DNA of 64,000 nt from Streptococcus sp. 116-D4 (GCF_009731465.1 NZ_AP021887.1:614001-678000), one strand, 5' to 3'; positions 15,331 to 24,384 are shown, numbered from the stretch's first letter. The notes: generated by a model from the sequence alone, not told the origin. A program made the numbers and translations.

Positions 15331-17385
15331 GTGGAATTACTGATTTACCTCATCCTATTTTTACTGGTTTTGATTGTCTCAAGTACAACCAATAAGCTCT
15401 TACCCTTTTTGCCTCTTCCTTTGGTGCAAATTCTTTTAGGAATTGTGATTGGTCTCTTTTTACCCAATACCGACTTTCACCTCAATACAGAGTTGTTTTT
15501 GGCCCTGGTTATCGGTCCCTTGCTTTTCCGAGAGTCGGAAGAAGCTGATATTACAGCTATTTTAAAACACTGGCGAATCATTGTCTATCTCATATTTCCA
15601 GTGATTTTCATCTCGACCCTGAGTTTGGGTGGCTTGGCCCATCTTCTTTGGCTCAGCCTTCCCTTATCAGCTTGCTTGGCTGTTGGGGCGGCCCTTGGAC
15701 CTACGGACTTGGTAGCTTTTGCTTCTCTTTCGGAGCGGTTTAGCTTTCCTAAGCGCGTGTCCAATATTCTTAAGGGTGAAGGACTCTTGAATGATGCTTC
15801 TGGCTTGGTTGCCTTTCAGGTAGCTTTGACAGCTTGGACAACAGGAGCTTTTTCCCTTGGGCAAGCTAGTAGTTCGCTCTTCTTTTCAATTTTAGGAGGT
15901 TTTTTGATTGGCTTTTTAACAGCCATGACCAACCGTTTCCTCCATACCTTCTTGCTGAGTGTGCGAGCAACGGATATTGCTAGCGAACTTTTATTAGAAT
16001 TGAGTTTGCCTCTGGTGACTTTCTTTCTGGCAGAAGAAGTCCATGTTTCAGGGATTATTGCCGTTGTAGTTGCGGGGATTTTAAAGGCAAGCCGGTTTAA
16101 GAAAATTACGCTTCTCGAAGCCCAAGTGGATACGGTGACCGAGACGGTCTGGCATACAGTGAACTTTATGCTCAACGGTTCTGTCTTTGTGATTTTAGGG
16201 ATGGAGTTGGAAATAATAGCAGAACCTATCTTGACCAATCCAATCTATAATCCCTTACTCTTATTGCTATCTCTTTTCGCCCTTACCTTTGTCCTCTTTG
16301 CCATTCGTTTTGTCATGATTTATGGCTATTATGCCTATAGAACCAGACGTCTTAAGAAAAAGCTAAATAAGTATATGAAGGACATGCTTCTCTTGACCTT
16401 CTCAGGTGTTAAGGGAACCGTGTCGATTGCTACAATCCTTCTGATACCAAGTAATCTAGAGCAGGAGTATCCTCTTTTACTATTCTTTGTCGCAGGTGTG
16501 ACACTTGTAAGCTTTTTAACGGGTCTTTTGGTTCTTCCTCATCTTTCTGATGAACAGGAAGAAAGCAAGGACTATCTCATGCATATCAGCATTTTGAATG
16601 AAGTAACGCTAGAGTTGGAAAAAGAGTTGGAAGGCACCAGAAATAAACTTCCCCTCTATGCGGCTATTGACAATTATCATGGACGTATTGAAAATCTCAT
16701 CTTGAGTCAAGAAAATAAGGTGGCTCAAGCAGACTGGGAAGCCTTGAAACTTCTCATCCTCAGTATTGAAAGTGATGGTTTAGAACAGGCTTACGAAGAG
16801 GACAAGATGAGTGACCGTGCCTATCGAGTTTACCAACGTTATCTGAAAAACATGGAACAAAACATCAATCGCAAGTTTGTTTCACGATTGACCTATTATT
16901 TCCTCGTTTCCTTACGAACTTTACGTTTTATCCTTCACGAAGTCTTTACCTTTGGTAAGACCTTTCGCAGTTGGAAAAATGAAGAATCACAGAAACTTAG
17001 AGACATTGACTATGACCAAATTGCAGAGCTCTATTTAGAAAATACCGAGATGATTATCGAAAGTCTGGAGGACCTTAAAGGGGTTTATAAGAGTTCTTTG
17101 ATCAGCTTCGTGCAGGATTCTCGTCTCCGAGAAACAGCTATTATTACCAGTGGTGCCTTTGTCGAACGGGTTATCAATCGTGTCAAGCCCAACAATATCG
17201 ATGAGATGCTGAGAGGATATTATCTGGAGCGCAAGTTGATTTTCGAATATGAAGAAAAACGATTGATTACGACCAAGTATGCCAAGAAGTTACGACAAAA
17301 TGTAAATAACCTAGAGAACTATTCCTTGAAGGAAGCTGCCAATACCCTGCCTTATGATATGATGGAATTGGTAAGAAGAAATTAG
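15331..17385 (+). CDS. CPA1-family Na+/H+ antiporter
   Basis: Cation/proton antiporter of 684 aa. About twelve membrane segments fill residues 1-405, with the family core ALGPTDLVAFASL and EGLLNDASGLVAFQ containing the ion-binding Asp residues. A roughly 280-residue cytoplasmic, partly coiled tail follows and probably serves regulation. The start is GTG 15331 behind AAGGAGG (15318-15324); an ATG at 15327 is out of frame. The gene ends the ytqA-ytqB-small protein-antiporter run and is followed by a BOX repeat. Confidence 0.88.
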   Translation: MELLIYLILFLLVLIVSSTTNKLLPFLPLPLVQILLGIVIGLFLPNTDFHLNTELFLALVIGPLLFRESEEADITAILKHWRIIVYLIFPVIFISTLSLGGLAHLLWLSLPLSACLAVGAALGPTDLVAFASLSERFSFPKRVSNILKGEGLLNDASGLVAFQVALTAWTTGAFSLGQASSSLFFSILGGFLIGFLTAMTNRFLHTFLLSVRATDIASELLLELSLPLVTFFLAEEVHVSGIIAVVVAGILKASRFKKITLLEAQVDTVTETVWHTVNFMLNGSVFVILGMELEIIAEPILTNPIYNPLLLLLSLFALTFVLFAIRFVMIYGYYAYRTRRLKKKLNKYMKDMLLLTFSGVKGTVSIATILLIPSNLEQEYPLLLFFVAGVTLVSFLTGLLVLPHLSDEQEESKDYLMHISILNEVTLELEKELEGTRNKLPLYAAIDNYHGRIENLILSQENKVAQADWEALKLLILSIESDGLEQAYEEDKMSDRAYRVYQRYLKNMEQNINRKFVSRLTYYFLVSLRTLRFILHEVFTFGKTFRSWKNEESQKLRDIDYDQIAELYLENTEMIIESLEDLKGVYKSSLISFVQDSRLRETAIITSGAFVERVINRVKPNNIDEMLRGYYLERKLIFEYEEKRLITTKYAKKLRQNVNNLENYSLKEAANTLPYDMMELVRRN

Positions 17386-17388
17386 TTA

Positions 17389-17503
17389 ATACTCTTCGAA
17401 AATCAAATTCAAACCACTTCAGCTTTATCTGCAACCTCAAAGCTGTGCTTTGAGCAACTTGCGGCTAGCTTCCTAGTTTGCTCTTTGATTTTCATTGAGT
17501 ATA
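17389..17503 (+). repeat. BOX repeat element, degenerate (short boxA plus boxC)
   Basis: It begins ATACTCTTCGAAAATC and ends TTTGATTTTCATTGAGTATA like the copy at 4562. The boxA part is shortened and lacks the CGCCTTGCCGTA core. It fills most of the 142-bp gap before the YihY gene. Confidence 0.8.
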
Positions 17504-17527
17504 AGATTGTAAATGAAGGAGTGTGAC

Positions 17528-18388
17528 ATGAAGAAGTTGTGGAAAGAGCTGATAGACAAGCCTTTATTAAAAGCCTTTTTGCATTATTATCAAGCATCAG
17601 AGAGTGAGTTGACCAGTGTCGCAGTAGCCTACTATTGGTTGATTTCGATTTTCCCCTTGCTTTTAGTGGTGGTCAATATCCTGCCCTATTTTCAAATTCC
17701 AGTTTCTAATTTTTTAAAGGTTGTCGATGAATTCTTGCCCGATACCATGTATGATGTGGTCGCAAAGATTATTACAGAAGTGCTGACTCAACCGTCAACG
17801 GGCTTATTGAGTTTTGCTGTTTTGTCAGCCATCTGGACCTTTTCAAAATCCATGAATTTCCTACAGAAAGCCTTTAATAAAGCATATGGAGTAGCTAAAA
17901 ATCGTGGAATGATTTCCCACCAGCTCATGAGTTTGTTTGTCAGTTTTGGCTTGCAGATTCTCTTTGCTTTGGCTCTCTTTCTAAGCGTTTTTGGCCGCAT
18001 GCTCCTCAACCTTATCAAAAGTTACTGGAAATCGGATAGTCCTCTCTTTGATTATCTGCAAGACCTAACAGGTCCCTTGGTTTATTCCTTGATTTTTGCT
18101 GTCTTGGTCATGCTTTATTATTTCCTGCCAAACGTTAAGGTTCGACGAATTCGCTTTGTATTACCAGGTAGTGTCTTTGTCTTGTTGACCCTGCTCTTAC
18201 TGCTCAATATCTTTTCCGTCTATGTCAACAATTATGTCAATCACCTAGTGGACGTGCGTTTTTTCAGTTCCGTCGTCGTGGTAGTCATGATGTTCTGGTT
18301 TATACTCATCGCGAAGATTTTGATTGTCGGCGCAGTTATCAATGCCAGTGTCCAGAGTTGGAAAGATCCGAGCTTTAGAATAGATTAA
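17528..18388 (+). CDS. YihY/virulence factor BrkB-family membrane protein
   Basis: A 286-aa polytopic membrane protein (six predicted spans) with the family hallmarks SVAVAYYWLISIFPLL near the N-terminus, WTFSKSMNFLQKAFNKAY in the middle and MMFWFILIAKILIVGAVINA at the end. The family was once misnamed RNase BN; its function is not settled. ATG 17528 is preferred over ATG 17513 because AAGGAG (17516-17521) sits six bases before it. Single gene, convergent with queA. Confidence 0.85.
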   Translation: MKKLWKELIDKPLLKAFLHYYQASESELTSVAVAYYWLISIFPLLLVVVNILPYFQIPVSNFLKVVDEFLPDTMYDVVAKIITEVLTQPSTGLLSFAVLSAIWTFSKSMNFLQKAFNKAYGVAKNRGMISHQLMSLFVSFGLQILFALALFLSVFGRMLLNLIKSYWKSDSPLFDYLQDLTGPLVYSLIFAVLVMLYYFLPNVKVRRIRFVLPGSVFVLLTLLLLLNIFSVYVNNYVNHLVDVRFFSSVVVVVMMFWFILIAKILIVGAVINASVQSWKDPSFRID

Positions 18389-18405
18389 CTCAATTTTTAT
18401 CCATT

Positions 18406-18456
18406 ACAAAACGCATACTATCAGGCTTTATAAAACCTTGATAATATGCGCTTTTT
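18406..18456. terminator. Bidirectional terminator, same type as at 13006
   Basis: ACAAAACGCATACTATCAGG pairs with TTGATAATATGCGCTTTTTTT (two mismatches). It lies between the convergent yihY-like gene and queA. Confidence 0.82.
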
Positions 18457-18469
18457 TTGATTATGAAAA

Positions 18470-19498
18470 TTAATAGATAAACATGGCATCGCCAAAACTA
18501 AAGAAGCGGTATCGTTCTTGAATAGCATGGTGGTAGGCATCTAAGACCAATTCACGGCCGGCAAAGGCAGAAACCAACATGACCAGAGTTGATTTTGGTA
18601 GGTGGAAGTTGGTTGAGAAGGCATCCACCACCTTCCACTCATACCCAGGTTTGATAAAGATATTGGTCCAGCCAGAATCTGCTTGGATTTGCCCATCAAA
18701 CTTGGAACCAATAGTCTCCAAAGTGCGGATAGAAGTGGTTCCGACAGCAATGACTCGACCACCGTTTTCTTTAACAGAGCGAAGGGTGGCAGCAGCTTCC
18801 TCAGAAAGTTGGTAGAATTCTGAGTGCATTTCATGTTCGTCCAAATTGTCAACTGAAACGGGTCTAAAGGTTCCAAGCCCGACATGAAGAGTCAGATAGA
18901 CTAGATGAACACCCTTAGCTTGGATTTCTGCTAGCAGTTCTTTCGTGAAGTGTAGGCCAGCAGTCGGTGCAGCAGCAGAGCCACTTTCTTTGGCGTAAAC
19001 GGTTTGATACCGTTCACGATCATCCAATTTTTCATGGATATAAGGCGGTAATGGCATTTCACCCAGACTTTCTAAAACTTCTAGGAAAATTCCTTGGTAT
19101 TCAAAGCGGACAATGCGGCCCCCGTGAGTCAATTCTTCCGTAACGACAGCGCTGAGACGGCCATCTCCAAAGCTGACGCGAGTACCGACCTTGAGGCGTT
19201 TGGCAGGTTTTGCCAGAACTTCCCACTCATCACCTGCAGTATTTTTGAGCAGGAGAAGTTCCACATGACCTCCAGTTTCTTCCTTTTGTCCATAGAGGCG
19301 GGCAGGTAGGACGCGGGTATCGTTCATGACAAGGGCATCACCAGGTTCCAGCATATCAATAATAGAGTGGAAGTGTTTATCCTGCATTTCTCCTGTCTCA
19401 CGGTTGACGATGAGGAGTTTAGAGGCATCCCGTTTTTCAAGAGGGGTTTGGGCAATCAATTCCTCAGGCAAGTGGAAATCAAAATCAGCTGTATTCAT
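18470..19498 (-). CDS. queA: S-adenosylmethionine:tRNA ribosyltransferase-isomerase QueA
   Basis: Cytoplasmic enzyme that transfers the ribosyl moiety of SAM to 7-aminomethyl-7-deazaguanine in tRNA, giving epoxyqueuosine. The 342-aa protein has the family blocks [55 protein letters not shown] and [10 protein letters not shown] use ATG 19498 (MNTADFDF), the start I recall for the pneumococcal protein; ATG 19510 would add four residues and is equally close to the weak AGAAAG. Single gene. Confidence 0.93.
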   Translation of the reverse strand: MNTADFDFHLPEELIAQTPLEKRDASKLLIVNRETGEMQDKHFHSIIDMLEPGDALVMNDTRVLPARLYGQKEETGGHVELLLLKNTAGDEWEVLAKPAKRLKVGTRVSFGDGRLSAVVTEELTHGGRIVRFEYQGIFLEVLESLGEMPLPPYIHEKLDDRERYQTVYAKESGSAAAPTAGLHFTKELLAEIQAKGVHLVYLTLHVGLGTFRPVSVDNLDEHEMHSEFYQLSEEAAATLRSVKENGGRVIAVGTTSIRTLETIGSKFDGQIQADSGWTNIFIKPGYEWKVVDAFSTNFHLPKSTLVMLVSAFAGRELVLDAYHHAIQERYRFFSFGDAMFIY

Positions 19499-19575
19499 AT
19501 ATCTGTTCATTCTTTCTAAGTTCTAATCCTATACATTATAACATGTTTCAAGTTTGGACGCTCTTTTTTTAGAAA

Positions 19576-19589
19576 TTAAACCGTTTTCA
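19576..19589 (+). promoter_or_regulatory. cre-like site upstream of nagB
   Basis: TTAAACCGTTTTCA matches TGNAANCGNTNNCA except at the second base. It lies immediately before the -35 box. Confidence 0.45.
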
Positions 19590-19590
19590 C

Positions 19591-19619
19591 TTGACAAAAA
19601 TTGGTCTATACCATATAAT
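19591..19619 (+). promoter_or_regulatory. nagB promoter
   Basis: Consensus TTGACA (19591-19596), 17-nt spacer, TATAAT (19614-19619), 30 nt upstream of the start codon. Confidence 0.9.
19600..19614 (+). promoter_or_regulatory. NagR-type (GntR/HutC family) operator
   Basis: ATTGGTCTATACCAT is a near-perfect palindrome of the GGTMTA-TACC type bound by the amino-sugar repressor NagR in streptococci. It fills the spacer between -35 and -10, an ideal place for repression. Confidence 0.7.
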
Positions 19620-19648
19620 AAATATAGATTAAAACGGAGGATAAAAGA

Positions 19649-20356
19649 ATGAAAGTTATTAAAGTTGAAAACCAAGTCGAAGGTGGAAAAGTTGCTTTTG
19701 AGATTTTGAAGGAAAAATTGGATAATGGTGCTCAAACATTGGGACTTGCGACAGGAAGTAGCCCACTTGAATTTTACAAGGAAATTGTTGAGAGTGATCT
19801 TGATTTTTCAAATCTAACTAGTGTCAACCTTGATGAGTATGTAGGGCTTGATGGGGACAACCCACAGTCTTATCGTTACTTCATGCAAGAAAACTTGTTT
19901 AACCAAAAACCATTTAAAGAAAGTTTCTTGCCTCGTGGGGTTAAGGACAATGCTGAGGCTGAAGTTGAACGCTACAATCAAATTTTGGCTGACCATCCAG
20001 TTGATCTGCAAATCTTGGGAATCGGTCGCAATGGACATATCGGATTTAATGAGCCAGGAACTGCCTTTGATAGCCAGACACACCTTGTAGACCTAGACCA
20101 GTCTACAATCGAAGCCAATGCACGCTTCTTTGACAAGATTGAAGACGTCCCAACCCAAGCTATTTCAATGGGAATTAAAAATATCTTGGATGCCAAGTCA
20201 ATCCTTCTTTTTGCTTACGGTGCATCAAAAGCAGAAGCTATTGCTGGAACCGTGTCTGGCCCAGTGACTGAGAACTTACCAGCAAGTAGCCTCCAAAATC
20301 ACCCTGATGTGACGATTATTGCAGATGCTGAAGCGCTCAGTTTGTTAGAAAAATAA
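19649..20356 (+). CDS. nagB: Glucosamine-6-phosphate deaminase NagB
   Basis: Cytoplasmic isomerase/deaminase (235 aa) converting glucosamine-6-phosphate to fructose-6-phosphate and ammonia, the last step in N-acetylglucosamine use. Motifs: phosphate loop [13 protein letters not shown] (about 31), NLDEYVGL with the catalytic Asp (about 60), [15 protein letters not shown] with the catalytic His (about 122), and SMGIKNIL. The short 235-aa form without an allosteric tail is normal for Gram-positives. ATG follows CGGAGG. Likely control is by NagR and CcpA. Single gene with its own terminator. Confidence 0.95.
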   Translation: MKVIKVENQVEGGKVAFEILKEKLDNGAQTLGLATGSSPLEFYKEIVESDLDFSNLTSVNLDEYVGLDGDNPQSYRYFMQENLFNQKPFKESFLPRGVKDNAEAEVERYNQILADHPVDLQILGIGRNGHIGFNEPGTAFDSQTHLVDLDQSTIEANARFFDKIEDVPTQAISMGIKNILDAKSILLFAYGASKAEAIAGTVSGPVTENLPASSLQNHPDVTIIADAEALSLLEK

Positions 20357-20366
20357 AAAGTATAAG

Positions 20367-20398
20367 AACCACTTGCTCTTTGGAGTGAGTGGCTTTTT
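20367..20398 (+). terminator. nagB terminator
   Basis: CCACTTGCTC (20369-20378) pairs with GAGTGAGTGG (20383-20392, two wobbles) around a TTTG loop, followed by CTTTTT. Confidence 0.85.
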
Positions 20399-20552
20399 AC
20401 TTCAAATGTTCACTATTCTGCTAAAAGAAATTTTTCTGTAAATCACCGTAACAGTTGTCGATATTTCATATAAAAATGAAAGTTCTATAATGAAGTTAGC
20501 CATCCAGTCTTCCTAAAAATATAATGGTTTAACTAGTTTATAGTTAGCTCTT

Positions 20553-20663
20553 GATTTCATTTGATAATAGGCTTGAAGATATTAGGCTCGCTAGCCAAGG
20601 CTAAGTCTAGGCTTGGTTTAGCTGACCGAACATCTTCAAGGGAAACTGTTGTCAAATGAAATC
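20553..20663. repeat. Palindromic ~111-bp element, probably RUP-type MITE
   Basis: Outer perfect 12-bp inverted repeat GATTTCATTTGA / TCAAATGAAATC, then 9-bp CTTGAAGAT (20572-20580) / ATCTTCAAG (20632-20640), then GCTAGCCAAG / CTTGGTTTAGC in the centre. The right side is followed by TA. Size and terminal inverted repeats fit the roughly 107-bp pneumococcal RUP element thought to be mobilised by IS630-Spn1. I match it by architecture, not by a remembered consensus. No gene lies in 20399-20702. Confidence 0.55.
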
Positions 20664-20676
20664 TAGTTATAGGCAT

Positions 20677-20695
20677 AAGAAAACACCTCTGTGTT
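20677..20695 (-). terminator. Weak terminator of the rhomboid gene
   Basis: On the minus strand AACAC-AGAG-GTGTT is followed by TTTCTT. The stem is only 5 bp. Confidence 0.4.
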
Positions 20696-20702
20696 ATACT
20701 TG

Positions 20703-21293
20703 TTATTCACCACAAACGCAAGAGTTGTTGATGCTGGAAATCATGATATAACTGGCAATTCCTGACATGTGAAGAAAGGTTGAAATCCAGCCTGTTATAT
20801 TTGGTAGAAGCATGGTTAGAGATAGAACGATTAAAAGGATATAAAATAGTTTTAATCCTAAATTGAAATTTTTCCATATACTAAACATACTCATCATCCC
20901 GCCCGTTACAAAAGCATAGCCAATCGCAGAGATACCCGATGCCTGAATTTCTTGATTCTGTGTTAATATATGGAATGCAATTGAAGATATTACCATAGAA
21001 GTAATAAAAACTAAAAATACATATTTTGATCCCCTTTTATACTCCAATAGCCCACCAAAAGGAAGTAACATTAAAGTATTTAAAACTAGATGAAACCATA
21101 TAAACCATACTGGTGCTTCTTTACTTCCATGCATAAATGTACCACTAAAGTATTGCCAACAATAAATTGGCTTTGAATGAAATGCAAATAAGTCATACAT
21201 TACACTTCCCAAAAAGGTAGTAAGAATTCCTAGCAATAAACAAATTACAACTAAAATACTGACCACAGGGCAAATTTTTATGATTCTTTTCAT
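20703..21293 (-). CDS. Rhomboid-family intramembrane serine protease
   Basis: A 196-aa protein with about six membrane spans. Rhomboid features are the HLVLNTLMLLPFG stretch in span two (H-x3-N), the catalytic serine in QASGISAIGYAF (after the AxSGxS pattern), and the partner histidine in FLHMSG in the last span. It probably cleaves transmembrane substrates; the target is unknown. Codon use is more AT-rich than flanking housekeeping genes and it sits beside a mobile repeat, so acquisition is possible. The ribosome site is poor. Promoter at 21348-21376. Confidence 0.78.
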   Translation of the reverse strand: MKRIIKICPVVSILVVICLLLGILTTFLGSVMYDLFAFHSKPIYCWQYFSGTFMHGSKEAPVWFIWFHLVLNTLMLLPFGGLLEYKRGSKYVFLVFITSMVISSIAFHILTQNQEIQASGISAIGYAFVTGGMMSMFSIWKNFNLGLKLFYILLIVLSLTMLLPNITGWISTFLHMSGIASYIMISSINNSCVCGE

Positions 21294-21347
21294 GTTATAG
21301 ATTCACTTCTAAATAATACTAATTTTTGCTAATCAATATGTGTCACT

Positions 21348-21376
21348 ATTATATCATTTTCATCTATAAATGTTAA
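21348..21376 (-). promoter_or_regulatory. Promoter of the rhomboid gene
   Basis: Minus-strand TTAACA (21376-21371), 17-nt spacer, TATAAT (21353-21348) preceded by TGA (extended -10). Confidence 0.7.
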
Positions 21377-21413
21377 TCAATTTTAACAAGATTAACAATA
21401 AGATTAAAATTGA
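21377..21413. repeat. Inverted repeat between divergent rhomboid and rpsU promoters
   Basis: TCAATTTTAA (21377-21386) and TTAAAATTGA (21404-21413) pair perfectly across a 17-nt loop. It abuts the rhomboid -35 box and lies 30 nt before the rpsU -35 box, so it could be an operator or a divergent insulator. Confidence 0.5.
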
Positions 21414-21442
21414 AGATAATCAAAATTTACTTGCATTTTTTC

Positions 21443-21471
21443 TTGACAATTATTCCTTTTACGTGTAAAAT
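21443..21471 (+). promoter_or_regulatory. rpsU promoter
   Basis: TTGACA (21443-21448), 17-nt spacer, TAAAAT (21466-21471). Confidence 0.85.
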
Positions 21472-21505
21472 AGAATAAATCTTGAACTTGAAGGGAGTGA
21501 AAAAA

Positions 21506-21682
21506 ATGTCTAAAACAGTAGTACGTAAGAATGAATCTCTTGACGATGCACTTCGTCGTTTCAAACGTGCGGTTACTAAAGCTGGTACTCTTCAAGAAAC
21601 ACGCAAACGTGAATTCTATGAAAAACCTTCTGTAAAACGTAAACGTAAATCAGAAGCAGCTCGTAAACGTAAAAAATTCTAA
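21506..21682 (+). CDS. rpsU: 30S ribosomal protein S21
   Basis: A 58-aa very basic protein of the small ribosomal subunit. [19 protein letters not shown] is the S21 signature, followed by a lysine/arginine-rich tail ending RKRKKF. ATG 21506 follows AAGGGAG (21491-21497); the open frame extends upstream to a TTG but that is not the start. Single gene between a strong promoter and a weak terminator. Confidence 0.96.
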
Positions 21683-21693
21683 TTAGAAATGAG

Positions 21694-21722
21694 AGGCTAG
21701 AGAAATCTAGTCCTTTTCTTTT
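21694..21722 (+). terminator. rpsU terminator
   Basis: AGG-CTAGA (21694-21701) pairs with TCTAGTCCT (21706-21714, one bulge), followed by TTTCTTTT. Confidence 0.55.
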
Positions 21723-21771
21723 AAATAAATACTATAAAGCCTGCAAAAATCTCAAATATCCTCCTACAATT

Positions 21772-21780
21772 TGATATAAT
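21772..21780 (+). promoter_or_regulatory. Extended -10 promoter of hprK-lgt
   Basis: TGA-TATAAT (21772-21780) with no good -35 box. An extended -10 would compensate. The start codon is 31 nt downstream. Confidence 0.6.
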
Positions 21781-21811
21781 AGTAAAAAGAACTAGATTGA
21801 AGGAGGAAATG

Positions 21812-22747
21812 ATGTCGGTTTTAGTAAAAGAAGTGATTGAAAAGCTTAGACTAGACATTGTCTATGGCGAACCAGAATTACTTGAAAAGGAAATTAATAC
21901 AGCGGACATTACGCGACCTGGTCTTGAAATGACAGGCTACTTTGACTACTATACGCCAGAGCGGATTCAACTCTTGGGGATGAAGGAGTGGTCTTATCTT
22001 GTTTCGATGTCCTCTCACAACCGTTACCAAGTCTTGAAAAAAATGTTTTTACCTGAGACACCTGCGGTCATTGTTGCTCGCGGTTTGGTAGTTCCAGAGG
22101 AGATGCTAAAGGCAGCCAGAGAATGTAAGATTGCCATTTTAACCAGCCGTACGGCGACCAGTCGTTTATCTGGAGAGTTATCTAGTTATCTGGATTCTCG
22201 TTTGGCAGAACGGACTAGTGTGCACGGTGTTCTGATGGATATCTATGGGATGGGTGTCTTGATTCAGGGGGATAGTGGCATCGGTAAGAGTGAGACAGGG
22301 CTAGAGCTTGTCAAACGTGGTCACCGCTTGGTAGCTGATGACCGTGTCGATATCTTTGCCAAGGATGAGATTACTCTTTGGGGTGAACCAGCTGAAATCT
22401 TAAAGCACTTGATTGAAATTCGTGGGGTTGGAATTATCGATGTTATGAGCCTCTACGGTGCGAGTGCGGTCAAGGATTCTTCACAAGTCCAGCTGGCTGT
22501 TTACTTGGAAAATTACGATACGCATAAGACTTTTGATCGTCTTGGAAACAATGCAGAGGAAATAGAAATTTCTGGCGTATCTATCCCTCGTATCCGTATC
22601 CCGGTGAAAACAGGTCGTAATATCTCTGTTGTGATTGAGGCAGCTGCCATGAACTATCGTGCCAAGGAAATGGGCTTTGATGCGACACGTTTGTTTGAAG
22701 AACGTTTGACCAATCTTATTGCTCAAAACGAGGTGCCTAATGCTTGA
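21812..22747 (+). CDS. hprK: HPr kinase/phosphorylase
   Basis: Cytoplasmic sensor enzyme (311 aa) that phosphorylates or dephosphorylates Ser46 of HPr. HPr(Ser-P) is the cofactor of CcpA, which matters for the many cre-like sites in this window. Walker A is [11 protein letters not shown] (about 150-160), followed by [11 protein letters not shown] and the family signature [19 protein letters not shown]. The start MSVLVKEV follows GGAGG; M at 21809 is also possible. It overlaps lgt by 8 nt. Confidence 0.95.
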   Translation: MSVLVKEVIEKLRLDIVYGEPELLEKEINTADITRPGLEMTGYFDYYTPERIQLLGMKEWSYLVSMSSHNRYQVLKKMFLPETPAVIVARGLVVPEEMLKAARECKIAILTSRTATSRLSGELSSYLDSRLAERTSVHGVLMDIYGMGVLIQGDSGIGKSETGLELVKRGHRLVADDRVDIFAKDEITLWGEPAEILKHLIEIRGVGIIDVMSLYGASAVKDSSQVQLAVYLENYDTHKTFDRLGNNAEEIEISGVSIPRIRIPVKTGRNISVVIEAAAMNYRAKEMGFDATRLFEERLTNLIAQNEVPNA

Positions 22748-23528
22748 TCCAATTGCTATTCATCTAGGCCCTCTAGCCATTCGTTGGTATGCCCTGTGTA
22801 TTGTGACAGGCTTGATTCTTGCGGTTTATTTGACCATGAAAGAAGCACCTAGAAAGAAGATCATCCCAGATGATATTTTAGATTTTATCTTGATAGCCTT
22901 TCCCTTGGCTATTTTAGGAGCTCGTCTCTACTATGTTATTTTCCGTTTTGATTACTATAGTCAGAATTTGGGAGAGATTTTTGCCATTTGGAATGGTGGT
23001 TTGGCCATTTACGGTGGTTTGATAACTGGTGCCCTTGTGCTCTATATCTTTGCTGATCGTAAACTCATCAATACTTGGGATTTTTTAGACATTGCGGCGC
23101 CGAGCGTCATGATTGCCCAAAGTCTGGGGCGCTGGGGCAATTTCTTTAACCAAGAAGCTTATGGTGCGGCAGTGGATAATCTGGATTATCTACCTGGCTT
23201 TATCCGTGACCAGATGTATATTGAGGGGAGCTACCGTCAACCGACCTTCCTTTATGAGTCCCTATGGAATCTACTTGGATTTGCCTTGATTCTGATTTTT
23301 AGACGAAAATGGAAGAGCCTCAGACGAGGTCATATCACTGCTTTCTATTTGATTTGGTATGGTTTCGGTCGTATGGTCATCGAAGGTATGCGGACAGATA
23401 GTCTCATGTTCTTTGGTCTTCGAGTGTCTCAATGGCTTTCAGTTGTTCTTATTGGACTGGGGATTTTTATCATTCTATATCAAAATCGAAAGAAGGCCCC
23501 TTACTATATTACAGAGGAGGAAAATTAA
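22740..23528 (+). CDS. lgt: Prolipoprotein diacylglyceryl transferase
   Basis: Membrane enzyme (262 aa) that attaches diacylglycerol to the lipobox cysteine of prelipoproteins such as the PstS and amino-acid-binding lipoproteins encoded here. It has seven predicted spans, the signature [13 protein letters not shown] (about 137-149), and the essential YGGLITGAL and [12 protein letters not shown] blocks. ATG 22740 overlaps the hprK stop, so translation is coupled; the hprK-lgt pairing is conserved in streptococci. Confidence 0.95.
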   Translation: MLDPIAIHLGPLAIRWYALCIVTGLILAVYLTMKEAPRKKIIPDDILDFILIAFPLAILGARLYYVIFRFDYYSQNLGEIFAIWNGGLAIYGGLITGALVLYIFADRKLINTWDFLDIAAPSVMIAQSLGRWGNFFNQEAYGAAVDNLDYLPGFIRDQMYIEGSYRQPTFLYESLWNLLGFALILIFRRKWKSLRRGHITAFYLIWYGFGRMVIEGMRTDSLMFFGLRVSQWLSVVLIGLGIFIILYQNRKKAPYYITEEEN

Positions 23529-23912
23529 ATGTTAGAAGTTGCATATATTCTTGTTGCCCTTGCTTTGATTGTATTTTTAGTGTATCTAATCATTACTGTA
23601 CAAAAGCTTGGACGTGTTATCGATGAAACAGAGAAGACGATTAAAACCTTGACTTCAGATGTGGATGTGACCTTGCATCATACCAATGAATTGCTGGCTA
23701 AGGTCAATGTCTTGGCAGATGATATCAATGTCAAGGTGGCAACAATTGATCCACTCTTTAGTGCTGTTGCAGATTTATCTCTATCTGTTTCCGACCTCAA
23801 TGACCAAGCGCGTGTCTTGAGCAAGAAAGCTTCATCAGCTGGTTCAAAAACACTGAAGACTGGTGCAAGTTTGTCAGCTCTTCGTCTTGCAAGTAAATTT
23901 TTCAAAAAATAA
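23529..23912 (+). CDS. DUF948-family protein
   Basis: A 127-aa protein with one N-terminal membrane span (AYILVALALIVFLVYLIITV) and a coiled, heptad-like cytoplasmic or surface region rich in D-L-N repeats, ending in a basic tail KFFKK. This fits DUF948 (YtxG-like) proteins. ATG directly follows the lgt stop behind GAGGAGG, so it is co-transcribed with hprK-lgt. It pairs with the next YtxH-like gene; the two families usually occur together and are linked to envelope stress in Bacillus. Confidence 0.82.
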   Translation: MLEVAYILVALALIVFLVYLIITVQKLGRVIDETEKTIKTLTSDVDVTLHHTNELLAKVNVLADDINVKVATIDPLFSAVADLSLSVSDLNDQARVLSKKASSAGSKTLKTGASLSALRLASKFFKK

Positions 23913-23927
23913 AAAAGGAGAATTCTT

Positions 23928-24317
23928 ATGGCTAAACTATCCTCAATCCTTTTAGGAACCGTTTCAGGTACAGCTCTTGCCTTGTTTTTAACAAGTGACA
24001 AGGGCAAACAAGTTTGCAGTCAAGCTCAAGATTTTCTAGCTGATTTGAGAGAAGATCCGGAGTATGCCAAGGAGCAGGTCTGTGAAAAACTGACAGAAGT
24101 CAAGGAGCAGGCTACAGATTTTGTTCTTAAAACTAAAGAACAGGTTGAGTCAGGTGAAATCACTGTAGACAGTGTACTTGCTCAAGCCAAATCATGTACT
24201 CGTCATGCGAAAGAAGCATCAAAAGATCGATTTAATAATCTCAAGGAGCAATGGCAAGAAAAAGCCAAAACTCTTGATGAACCAGAAGAGATTGTTATTA
24301 ACATAACAGAAGAATAA
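23928..24317 (+). CDS. YtxH-like protein
   Basis: A 129-aa protein with a short N-terminal hydrophobic segment (LLGTVSGTALALFLTSDKG) carrying the YtxH-type G-x-x-x-G and LFLTSDKGK pattern, then a long amphipathic helical region of charged repeats. It is probably membrane-tethered. AAAGGAG precedes the ATG. Last gene of the hprK-lgt-DUF948-YtxH operon. Function unknown. Confidence 0.8.
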   Translation: MAKLSSILLGTVSGTALALFLTSDKGKQVCSQAQDFLADLREDPEYAKEQVCEKLTEVKEQATDFVLKTKEQVESGEITVDSVLAQAKSCTRHAKEASKDRFNNLKEQWQEKAKTLDEPEEIVINITEE

Positions 24318-24320
24318 ACT

Positions 24321-24368
24321 ATCACCATCTCTGGACGGACTATGTATCTGGGGATGGTGATTTTTTTC
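24321..24368 (+). terminator. Terminator of the hprK operon
   Basis: ATCACCATC (24321-24329) pairs perfectly with GATGGTGAT (24353-24361), followed by seven T. Confidence 0.88.
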
Positions 24369-24384
24369 TCCTAGCCTGTCTTTG

